This document shows, in pieces, positions 55,501 through 64,000 of a stretch of DNA of 64,000 nucleotides. The position numbers and the translations under genes were made by a program. The notes beneath the pieces were generated by a model. It searched no databases. It was not told where the DNA came from and worked only from the letters and a program-made list of their open reading frames with translations. This DNA comes from Posidonia oceanica (lineage: Eukaryota; Streptophyta; Magnoliopsida; Alismatales; Posidoniaceae), in NCBI GenBank assembly GCA_037176725.1, contig JAZBRS010000014.1:77358501-77422500 (forward strand), read 5' to 3'. Position 1 is the stretch's first letter; each line of letters opens with the position of its first letter.

Positions 55501-56789
55501 ACGCGCCCGTAAACCAGATCATGCAGACTCCAAGGGCGGCGATCCGTCTTGTAGCCGGGCCAGTGCTGCAGGCCCCCGGCGCCTACTACGTCGACTCCCC
55601 CTCAGACGAAGAAGAAGGAGTGGCGATAGAAGCCCAGGTCGATTCTTGGATGTCCGACTTAGAGCTACTCTATCAAGAACAACTCAAGTCGATAGCAGAA
55701 GACCTGGCAGACCATCAAGCTGCAGAAAGGAAAGGAAAAGCCGTAGTTACGGATCCTCCTTTGCAAGAGGACCATGCTTCTATCATGGTCCTAGAAGACT
55801 CAGCAGCGTCGGACTCCCCTAGACCAGATGAGCTCATCACTCTTCAACCAGAAGGTGGGTCTAGGTGGTTTGTGCAACACATGCCTCACTTGAGCAGTAT
55901 ATCGAGCGGCAGTGCTCAGATCAGCCGCCAGTCCGGCATACCCTCCCCAAGCACATTAGAAGACCCAGAGGAGGAACCATCAGCAGTGCAAGTAGCAGCA
56001 GTAATAGAGCAGAAAGCAGAACTAGTAACAGAACAGGAAGCAGCCTCTTACAGGACAGTCACCGCTACGGCAACAGAAAAATTTATCAGAAACAATATTG
56101 TTGCCCGATATGGGGTCCCGCACTCTGTCATCTCTGATAACGGCTCAAACTTCACTACCAAAAGGATCGAAGAATACCTGCAAAGTCTCAAGATCAAGCA
56201 CCATCGATCCTCGCCCTATCAGCCTCAGATGAACGGAGCAGTGGAATCTGCAAACAAGAACATTGTCAAGATCCTGAAGAAAATGGCAGAAATCCACAAG
56301 GATTGGCACGACAAGCTCCCGTACGCGCTCTGGGCGTACAGGACATCAATCCGGACCTCTACAGGAGCCACCCCGTACTCTCTGGTGTACGGCATGGAAG
56401 CGGTGTTACCTGTTGAAGTGGAAATCCCCTCTCTGCGGATCCTGCGGGAAGCTGAGTTGGAGGAAGCAGAATGGGTCGAAGACCGCTGCGTCCAACTGAA
56501 CTTGATTGATGAGCGCAGATTGCAAGCCATGCACAACGCTCACTGCTATCAGAAGCGGATGGCCAGAGCATTCTTGAAGAAGGTCCAGCCCAGAAGCTTC
56601 CAGCCAGGGGACCTTGTCCTGCGCGCCATTCATTTGCCTGACGATCGAGGGAAATTCCGACCCAATTGGCGTGGCCCCTTTGTGGTCAAGCAGATCTTTT
56701 CGGGAGGCGCTGTAACTCTTGAGGATATGGACCAGGTCGAGCAGTCTGAGCCCGTCAACCTCTGCTATCTGAAGAAATACTATCAGTAG
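52509..56789 (+). pseudogene. Gag C-terminus, protease and G-patch fused in frame to integrase C-terminal half (element C)
   Basis: 1426 open codons. A knuckle-like CNFHRSVGHSTDNC region, the protease with Asp538 in LVDNGSGLNV, LLGRPWLH and a G-patch (TPLGRHGQGI, EGLGYEP) match A closely. At about 56035 (residue ~1176) the sequence jumps from the linker after the G-patch to EAASYRTV of integrase. RT, both RNases H, the zinc-binding domain and the first catalytic Asp of integrase are gone (about 2.9 kb, matching A 8306-11217). The second Asp (D1210) and Glu (E1246) remain, 35 residues apart, and the C-terminal domain ends LKKYYQ. The fusion has stayed open, but an upstream stop at 52503 separates it from the gag core. 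Confidence 0.92.
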
Positions 56790-58280
56790 CCGAAAGCGGC
56801 CCCGTTGCAGATGCCCTTCTCCCACCTGCACTTGCATTCTCACCTCCTTACTTCATTTCTTTTCAAATCATCATCATCATCCTTTCAACTCCTGCACCCT
56901 TTCTTTTCAAATCATCATCGTCATCCTCTCAAACATCACATCTTCTGCCCGGTGATGACAACCGGAAGTGCTTGCCTGCTCTGGAAAGAGTCACCTTGCC
57001 TCACCTGGCACTACTTAGATGTCTTAGCGAGTGAGGGAGCCACCACCAATAAGGACAGGCGAACTGCCCAATCTCACAAGGACATACACCTCTAAGGGAG
57101 AAAAAATGATAGGATGTGAGCTTGAAAAAAGTGAAAATAGACATCTAGGTTTGGGCACATCCAAAGAACAGAAGACGAAGACAGAAGCCGGCCCTAGAGA
57201 TAGGGGTGTGCAGTCTAACCCTGCTCCTTCTACCCATCACATAGCAGACCCAAAGCCTAAATCCATTACAATTCAAACATCCTTCTTTTGCCACCAGAAT
57301 GGGGATAGCAAAAGCCTGAAAAAAAAAGAGAGGAAAAAGATCAAGCAAAAAAAAAAAAAAAAAAAAAAGAGAGGAAAAAAGAGATAGAACAAAAACAAAA
57401 ACAAAAAAAAAGAGAGAAAAGCAAGCAAAACAAAAAAAAAGAAGAGGAAAAAGGGCAAAGGTAGCCCGAAAAACACAGGCACCGCTATCCCCCATACTTT
57501 ACCAGAGATCCCCAGCATGTCAAGCCTGGAAAAGGGGTCTACCACATCCTCTCAAGAGCAAACACATGCCTTCTCCTAGCAAGGGGCAGAGAAAGACTGC
57601 ATACCTATGAGGGAGAAACCTTTCAAAAAAAGAGAGAGCTGAAAGAATAGGTGTAGGTCCTGAGAGTGCGGCCAGTAGTCTGTCCTCACCACACCACCAC
57701 CTATAATGCCAACAACCTGTTCCGGAGCGCCACCAATAAGCCGAGAGTCTGAGTAGGGCCCAGTGAGTCAAGGACCACTCCCTTCCTCTGCAGCAGGCAC
57801 CAAAGCACTCCGTACGCTGAGGGCACTCAAGCATCCACCCAAGCATATCCATCCATTCAAGCATACTCATCCATCTAAGCATACTACTCATCTTCATAAG
57901 CATATCACCTGCATCATGCATACATGCATCTTCTTTCATTCCTTTCCCCTTCCGCCAATCTCTCCGTTCTGCAACACGCTCAGACCCTGAGACAGTACTC
58001 CTCTCCAGCAGAATGCATCGACGACACTCAAGCTGCGCTGGTCCAGATCTCCTGCCGGCCCTCGCCCCCGCATTCGCCGGACTGCTGCCAATCCCCTTTG
58101 TTTGTTTGTGCTTAATTGCTATGTTCTGATATCAACTGCTAAATGCATACTGGAACTACATTTTCAGTCTCAGTTTCTGCCTGTTGTCAGTGATTATATA
58201 CCTGCGAGATCTGACTGTTTATTGATAGCAGGTACTTTCAAGCCTCTGCAACTATCAGCCTGTCTTCTGCAACCAGTATA
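56790..58280 (+). other. Spacer between pol and DUF7745-like ORF (C), with an A/G tract
   Basis: A low-complexity purine tract lies at 57317-57435. A sense-strand frame at 57031-57387 is also open in A but begins with GTG, not ATG. No gene is called. Confidence 0.55.
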
Positions 58281-59483
58281 ATGGGTTTTCCTACTTTGTT
58301 AACTCCTGTACACTGCTCAGAAACCCTGCAAGAATGGATCAGCAGGCTCACACAACAGGACTGTGAAAAGTTGCGCCTGTGGGGCATACCAACCAAGCTG
58401 CTAAAGGCGGCTGATGTGGAGGTCAGCCGCCACCTTCTGTGTGCCGCCGCGAGATTCTGGAAGCCGGCGCATCATGTCTTCCGCTTCAACAAAACTGAGC
58501 TGACACCTACACTGGAAGAGGTGCGTCGGATCTGCGGCTTTTCAAAGATCTTGGGGCCGCCTGTTTTCATGAGGCGCGACGGATATCTCCGGGTCCTGAG
58601 CCAACTGACTGGGCTCTCCACTCAAGCCTGCCAACAGAAGCTAATCTGCACCAATGGACCAGAGCCTATGCTTCGCCTTGCACACTTTGATGATATCTTG
58701 AACAAGCGTGCTGACCTCGGAGATGAGCTGTGGCTCCGAGGATTCGTCATCCGCTTTCTGGGCGAACTAATCTTTACTCATGGCCGACTGACGGTGGCCA
58801 TCGAGGTCGCAGAAATTGCACTGGCTGTGGTGACCCAGCACATAGATCTGGCACCAGTTGTCTTGGCAGAGACTTATCGCGGGCTGGACCGCATTTCTCA
58901 TCGCTGCCGCCACTTCCACGGTTGCGGAGCACTCATACAAGTCTGGCTGACCGCGCACTTAGAGATGGACATCCTGCGCCCTCAAGTGCATGCTTTCGAA
59001 GCCTACTGCAGCAGCACTCGTACCAGAACAGACAAGAGCGTCAAAGACGAGTACGAGAGGCTGTCAGCACTGACTGACGACACTGTGATCTGGCGCATCA
59101 TTCCCTCTGCAACAGAGCCATTCACAATCTTCTTCAGCGCGCGTAACACGCGGCTGATCATTCTTCCAGGCTTCACAGCAGGCGTAGAGTACCATCCAAT
59201 CAGGGTCAAGCACCAGTTCGGCTTCCAACAGGGCGCCTTCATTGACAGTACAGCGCCCGAGCTTCTACAGACTTATCCTCTCAGCACCACTGCCCCGACC
59301 AAGAAGCTCGCTAGTCTGATGCAGCACGGGGTCCAATCTACAGACGTTGCAGCTGTGAGAGGTACTGGATGCACTCCTGATTATGAAGCTGAAGTCCGAC
59401 AGCTCTGGCCAATCACTGAAGTCCCGCCAGGCGGCCCCCTATTCCCTGATTCCAGGCAGCCAAAGAAGGCCCGGGTTGACTAG
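58281..59483 (+). CDS. DUF7745-like retrotransposon-encoded protein, 400 aa (element C)
   Basis: A complete ORF from ATG (MGFPTLLTP) to TAG, exactly as long as the copy in A. It has the DUF7745-like centre LAPVVLAETYRGLDRI and FHGCGALIQVWLTAHL, then an acidic/basic linker (residues about 243-258) that holds many of the differences from A, and a KKARVD tail. No signal peptide, membrane segment or zinc motif is evident. It sits 1.5 kb after integrase and 300 bp before the hairpin array, presumably translated from a spliced or subgenomic RNA. Keeping a 400-codon frame in an element that has lost RT and carries two gag stops suggests recent or ongoing selection on it. The family assignment is from memory of the motif. 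Confidence 0.8.
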   Translation: MGFPTLLTPVHCSETLQEWISRLTQQDCEKLRLWGIPTKLLKAADVEVSRHLLCAAARFWKPAHHVFRFNKTELTPTLEEVRRICGFSKILGPPVFMRRDGYLRVLSQLTGLSTQACQQKLICTNGPEPMLRLAHFDDILNKRADLGDELWLRGFVIRFLGELIFTHGRLTVAIEVAEIALAVVTQHIDLAPVVLAETYRGLDRISHRCRHFHGCGALIQVWLTAHLEMDILRPQVHAFEAYCSSTRTRTDKSVKDEYERLSALTDDTVIWRIIPSATEPFTIFFSARNTRLIILPGFTAGVEYHPIRVKHQFGFQQGAFIDSTAPELLQTYPLSTTAPTKKLASLMQHGVQSTDVAAVRGTGCTPDYEAEVRQLWPITEVPPGGPLFPDSRQPKKARVD

Positions 59484-59793
59484 GCCCTTGTGCGACCATC
59501 ATGTGGTCTTCTTTCAAATTGTGCTGTACATTTCTGGCCTGCCTCAGGCATTGTACTTATCAAGATCATATCAATGGAAACTGTTTCTGCTTTCCATTTG
59601 CACATCAAGACTCTCTGCTGCATTGCATATCATAATCATCATTATCTTGGGCCCTCTAATCAGACTTGCAGACATCCCAGCGCGGCGAAGCCCTCAACAC
59701 CCAATCCGGAGCCCAGAGCATCTGCAGGTCCGCGACACCAAGCTCCGCCGTCCGGCATCCCCAGCCGGTCATCCCCGGCTGGACTACTATCCT

Positions 59794-60660
59794 CTGCGGG
59801 CTGGCACCCCAAACTGCCCGGCGAAAGGTCCGTCAACCTGTCATCCTCCTCAGCTGTTCATCCTCAGCTGAGTCCCCTACGGGCTGGCACCCCAAACTGC
59901 TCGGCGATGGGTCCGTCAACCTATCATCCATCCACTCGCTTATCTGTCTTTGCATCCTGATGCCAAGGGCGCACCGACCATCCCCTGGTATCATTCTGAT
60001 ACCAGGGGCATCTTTTGGTCGCCCGGTGGTATCATCCCCAGCTGATCATCCCCAGCTGAGTCCTCTTCTCAGCTGGTCATCCCTAGCTGAGTCCCCAGTT
60101 GGTCGCCCCCAGCTGGATCATCATCTCTGCGGGCTAGCACCCCAAACTGCTCGGCGAAAGGTCCGTCAACCTGACACTCTTCTCGACTGGTCATCCCCAG
60201 TCGAGTCCCCAGTTGGTCGCCCCCAGCTGGATCATCATCTCTGCGGGCTGGCACCCTAAACTGCTCGGCGAAAGGTCTGTCAACCTGACATTTTTCTCGG
60301 CTGGTCACCCCAGCTGAGTCCCCAGCTGATCGCCCTTAGCTGAGTCCCTTGCGGGCTGGCACCCCAAACTGCCCGGCGAAAGGTCCGTCAACCTGACACT
60401 CTTCTCGGCTGGTCACCCCCAGCTGGGTCCCCAGCTGATCGCCCTCAGCTGAGTCTCTTACAGGCTGGTACCCCAAACTACTCGTCTGACAAGCACGACA
60501 CTCTTGTCATCACTCTCTGCTTTCGATGCCAAGGACGCGCTAGCCAACCCCTGGTGTCATCCTGACACCAGGGGCATCTTTTGATCGCCCCTTGGTATCA
60601 TTCTCTCCCTCTTTCCCCTATGACGTTCCTGGCGTCATAGGATGATTTCTTCTCATCATT
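59794..60660 (+). repeat. Hairpin block 1 of element C (type I/II units, long CCCCTGG hairpins)
   Basis: Type II units such as GGCA (59801-59804) with TGCC (59813-59816) alternate with type I units such as GATGGG (59906-59911) with CCTATC (59920-59925). Two 27-nt hairpins have perfect 12-bp stems. At 59982-60008 the arms are CCCCTGGTATCA and TGATACCAGGGG. At 60548-60574 they are CCCCTGGTGTCA and TGACACCAGGGG. A further stem, CCTATGACG with CGTCATAGG, lies near 60617-60641. Confidence 0.92.
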
Positions 60661-61375
60661 CCCTTACCCCTTCTTTGCCGGCCGATAAGTCCGATATCTT
60701 ATCATTCTCATCATTCCCTTATCCCTTCTTTGCCGGCCGATAAGTCCGATATCTTATCAATCAACACTTCTCATCATGATCTCATCCCCCTCTTTAGCTT
60801 AACTTCTCATCATGATCTCATCCCCCTCTTTAGATTAATTTCTCATCATGATCTCATCCCCCTCTTTAGTTTAATTTCTCATCATGACCTCATCCCCCTC
60901 TTTAGTTTAATTTCTCATCATGACCTCATCCCCCTCTTTAGCCTAGCTTCTCATCATGATCTCATCCCCCTCTTTAGCTTAGCTTCTCATCATGATCTCA
61001 TCCCCCTCTTTAGCTTAGCTTCTCATCATGATCTCATCCCCCTCTTTAGTTTAATTTCTCATCATGATCTCATCCCCCTCTTTAGGTTAATCTCTCATCA
61101 TGATCTCATCCCCCTCTTTAGTTTAGTTTCTCATCATGATCTCATCCCCCTCTTTAGTTTAATTTCTCATCATGATCTCATCCCCCTCTTTAGTTTAATT
61201 TCTCATCATGATCTCATCCCCCTCTTTAGCTTAGTTTCTCATCATGATCTCACCCCCCTCTTTAGATCAACTTCTCATCATTACCTCATCCCCTCTTTGC
61301 CGGCCGATAAGTCCGATATCTTATCATTCTCATCATTATCTTGCCCCTTCTTATCAATCTATCAATCACTCGTGC
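60661..61375 (+). repeat. 36-nt tandem repeat array of element C (14 copies) with flanking GATAAG hairpins
   Basis: Units of exactly 36 nt at about 60768-61290, of the form CTTCTCATCATGATCTCATC then CCCCTCTTTAGCTTAA. Because 36 is a multiple of three the array is open and would spell a 12-residue repeat; in A the units drift in length, so no peptide is conserved. Hairpins GATAAG, TCCGATAT, CTTATC flank the array on both sides. Confidence 0.93.
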
Positions 61376-62430
61376 TAGGCTGATATCCGAAACTATCAAT
61401 CTATCAATCACTCGTGCTAGGCTGATATCCGAAACTATCAATCTATCAATCACTCGTGCTAGGCTGATATCCGAAACTATCTCAGGCTGATAATCCTAAA
61501 CTATCTTCTGGTCGATCCATGGTCGGCCCGCAGTTGTGTTATACGGCTGACATCCAGTAACTGTCCCTCGTAATTGCACTTTTCCAGTTGATAGGTCTGT
61601 AAACTATCCACCGGTTGACAGGACCGTAAACTGTCGTTAGGCTGATATTCCTAAACTATCGCGTGCAATTACGTTATACGGCTGACATCCAGTAACTGTC
61701 CCTTGCAATTGCGGTTTCCAGTTGATAGGTCTGTAAACTATCATCCAGTTGATAGGTCTGTAAACTATCCACCGGTTGACAGGACCGTAAACTGTCGTTA
61801 GGCTGATACTCCTAAACTATCACCCGCAATTGCATTATACGGCTGATATCCAGTAACTATCCCTCATCATTGCGCGTTTCCAGTTGATAGGTCTGTAAAC
61901 TATCCACCGGTTGACAGGACCGTAAACTGTCGCTCCAGTTGATAGGTCTGTAAACTATCCACCAGTTGGTAGGACTGTAAACTACCACGCGCAATGATGT
62001 TATACGGCTGACATCCAGTAACTGTCCCTCGCAATGCCGTTTCCAGTTGATAGGACTGTAAACTATCCTCCAGTTGATAGGTCTGTAAACTATCCGCCGG
62101 TTGACAGGACCGTAAACTGTTGTTCCAGATGATAGACTGTAAACTATCCGGCATTGCGTTATACGGCTGATATCCAGTAACTATCCCTCATGGTTTGTGG
62201 GTTCCAATTGATAGGTCTGTAAACTATCCTCCAGTTGATAGGTCTGTAAACTATCTACCGGTTGACAGGACCGTAAACTGTCGTTAGGCTGATACTCCTA
62301 AACTATCACCCACAACCATGTTATACGGCTGATATCCAGTAACTATCACTCACAACTGCTCCGGTTGACAGGACCGTAAACTGTCACTCCTGGTTGATAG
62401 GACTGTAAACTATCCGGACGATAAGCCCGT
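61376..62430 (+). repeat. Hairpin block 2 of element C (5-bp stem units)
   Basis: More than 25 units. Clear examples with the same 9-nt loop length are GATAG (61590-61594) with CTATC (61604-61608), GACAG (61617-61621) with CTGTC (61631-61635) and GGTAG (61968-61972) with CTACC (61982-61986). Four-base-stem units use GATA/TATC or GACA/TGTC (61549-61552 with 61562-61565) around TCCAGTAAC-type loops. Confidence 0.93.
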
Positions 62431-62915
62431 CACCTTATCATTTTTTTTTCTCCTTTTCGGCGTGGCCTTGTCCCAGGAAGACGAAGTCACGCACCCCCTT
62501 TCTGCGATAGGAGAGTTGGCCTCTCTCCCCTCGCACCCTTCTTTCCTGCTAGCCCGCTCCCCGGGCGGGGACCAGCTGCACCCTGTTTCCCTTCGCTTTG
62601 TCGTGCAAGTCTGGCCCCCCTGCCGGACATTCGCACCACATCGCGCCTTTTTATCATTTTCCTTCCATCATCTCAGCACTTTCTTAGCTAGCACTGCATA
62701 TCACTTTAGCATCATCAGCATTACTTGCACAGCATCAGCATTTTCTTACAGCTGCACTAACTTTTATACTAACTCTTGCATTGCATGTAGCATATCACAC
62801 ACAGCACAGCATCCATCTGCATCAGCATCTTGCATTGCGGCAACGGGCTACGATCTTCGGTGCATCCGCCGAATAAGTAGCTCACGTCCATAGCAACCCG
62901 CTGCTCCCGCCAGTC
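62431..62915 (+). other. Pre-polypurine non-coding region of element C
   Basis: GC-rich first half and GCAT-rich second half, related to 1740-2220 of A. A 143-codon frame at 62462-62893 is not conserved as one frame in A and is not called. Confidence 0.5.
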
Positions 62916-63001
62916 AGATGGGGTGTCTTGTCAACCCTGAGCAGCGGCCGCGCTCCGCTTGCCCTCGCTCAGGGAGGGGCATCTGTTGACACCCCATCTT
63001 G
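62916..63001 (+). other. Inverted repeat spanning polypurine tract and LTR start (element C)
   Basis: AGATGGGGTGTC at 62916-62927 pairs perfectly with GACACCCCATCT at 62990-63001 inside the LTR. CCCTGAGC at 62935-62942 pairs with GCTCAGGG at 62969-62976, overlapping the polypurine tract (62973-62981). An alternative register pairs TGTCAAC at 62929-62935 with GTTGACA at 62987-62993. Confidence 0.82.
62973..62981 (+). other. Polypurine tract of element C
   Basis: AGGGAGGGG followed by CATC and the LTR start at 62986. Confidence 0.92.
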
Positions 63002-64000
63002 GCAGGCTTGGACCCTTGGAGCCCCCTGGTAGTTGCTGGATCAAACCCCAACCAAACCCTAGCCCTAATCCTCCTCTTTACCCCTCAAAATCAGCCCATT
63101 TTGACCTAAACCTCTACCCCCCTTCCCAACCTCAAAACCAAACCAAAATCCATAGGGAAACCCACCACTATCCACTCAACAAGCCTATCCAAAAACTTAG
63201 AAATTTCCAAACCTGACCCATTCCCAAAAACCCTAGAAAACTTAGGTGAAACTACCCTTTTTCTACACCTTGAAACCCCTCCAAAACCCCCTTAGAATCA
63301 AACCAAAACCTCAGACCCAAGACTTCAAACCCTAGACAACCCACTCACCAATTCTCACCCCATTCCAAGACCATTAAGACCCTCTTTCACCCAAATTATC
63401 CTTTTCTCTCTCCGGGATTATCATTTTCTCTCTCCTCTCTCTCTCCTGATTATCATCTCTCTTTTCATCCCTTTCTGATCCTTTTCTGGTCTGGCTGTGG
63501 GCCCCCTCTATGCTTCTATCCTTCCTCTATCTTATCCCTATTTTTACTTTATTTTTAACACTTTTCTGAATTTTTAAAAATCTTTTTCCTCCAACCTATC
63601 TTTTTCCCTTTTATCTCCCTCTTTTTTCCATTCCTTTCCTCCTTCTCTTTTCCTTTTTTCCCTTTTGCAAAAATCCACAAAAACCCATAAAAATCTGCAA
63701 AATCTCAAAACATAAAATAAACAAATCAGAACCATAAGAAAAACAATTAAAAAATATTAAACAAGCAATTAACAACTTAAACTTAACTTAAGCAAGCTAA
63801 AAAGAAAACCAAACATGCAAACTAAAAAATGCAAAACAAATCAAAAAGAAAACACTGAAAAATCAAGAAAAAAGCTAAAATAAAATCAAAACCCACCAAA
63901 GATAAAAGCCCATCAGAAGAATTAAAAAACAAACCCAAAAGAAGAATTAAAAATCAAACATTAAAAACAAGTAATTAAAGAAGGCAAAAGACTTAACCTA
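62986..64000 (+). repeat. 3' LTR of element C (first 1015 bp, truncated by window end)
   Basis: Aligns with 43734-44753 with about six substitutions and a one-base length change in a C run. AAACCCTA boxes recur near 63054 and 63228. Confidence 0.95.

Larger units (their letters stand above)
43734..64000 (+). mobile_element. Element C: family 1 Tat/Ogre-type element with internal deletion (3' LTR truncated by window)
   Basis: 5' LTR 43734-49581, primer site, leader, gag-protease joined in frame to the integrase C-terminal half, DUF7745-like ORF, hairpin arrays, polypurine tract and 3' LTR from 62986. RT and both RNases H are missing, so it could move only with help. About six substitutions by eye separate the first 1015 bp of the two LTRs, so the insertion is recent. 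Confidence 0.95.

Noticed and set aside
57031..57387. 118-codon basic frame also present in A (6917-7264)
   Set aside because: Starts with GTG and has no ATG until residue 25. It ends in a low-complexity A tract, and substitutions look no more protein-like than neutral similarity.
60730..61383. 217-codon frame with a 12-residue repeat (SHHDLIPLFSLI type)
   Set aside because: It exists only because the 36-nt repeat period is a multiple of three. The related array in A has variable unit lengths and no frame.
62462..62893. 143-codon frame before the polypurine tract of C
   Set aside because: The homologous region of A is split between two frames, so no conserved protein is supported.

Overview
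This window is plant nuclear DNA made entirely of nested LTR retrotransposons. I found no host gene, tRNA, rRNA or bacterial feature. Long terminal repeats of 3.3 to 5.8 kb, a tRNA-Arg-like primer site, a DNGSG-type protease followed by a G-patch, a second (plant-type) RNase H between the RT block and integrase, no chromodomain, and tandem repeats before the polypurine tract place the elements in the Tat/Ogre branch of Ty3/gypsy. This suggests an angiosperm with a large, repeat-rich genome. The species cannot be named from the sequence.

Layout. Family 1 has LTRs starting TGTTGACACC and ending GATCGCTACA. It is represented by element A (minus strand, 1-23462, 3' LTR cut by the window start), element C (plus strand, 43734-64000, 3' LTR cut by the window end) and solo LTR E (minus strand, 31253-37073, flanked by the 5-bp duplication GTCCC). 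Family 2 has LTRs starting TGTAGACACC and carrying GTTGGACGC palindromes. It is represented by element B (minus strand, 23463-30661, its gag split by A) and element D (plus strand, 30662-43733). D is the oldest. B and E sit in its gag, and C sits in its 3' LTR.

Coding content. A carries gag, protease, RT, RNase H, second RNase H and integrase in what was one continuous frame, now broken by seven stops and one frameshift. C has lost RT, both RNases H and the front of integrase through a deletion that fuses protease to the integrase C-terminal half in frame. D has gag only. Downstream of pol, A and C each keep an unbroken 400-codon ORF resembling the plant DUF7745 family, about 88% identical to each other by eye.

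The most striking part is non-coding. In A, C and D the stretch before the 3' LTR is a long array of short hairpins whose stems change on both arms at once (GATAG/CTATC, GACAG/CTGTC, GGTAG/CTACC, GGTAA/TTACC, GACAA/TTGTC and others) around constant loops. The polypurine tract also sits in a hairpin region in which the first bases of the LTR can pair with an upstream inverted copy, and that copy has changed in step with the LTR between the two families. Pol-less D keeps these structures, which suggests cis-acting RNA signals used by proteins supplied in trans. The DUF7745-like protein, encoded next to the array, is one candidate partner (inference).
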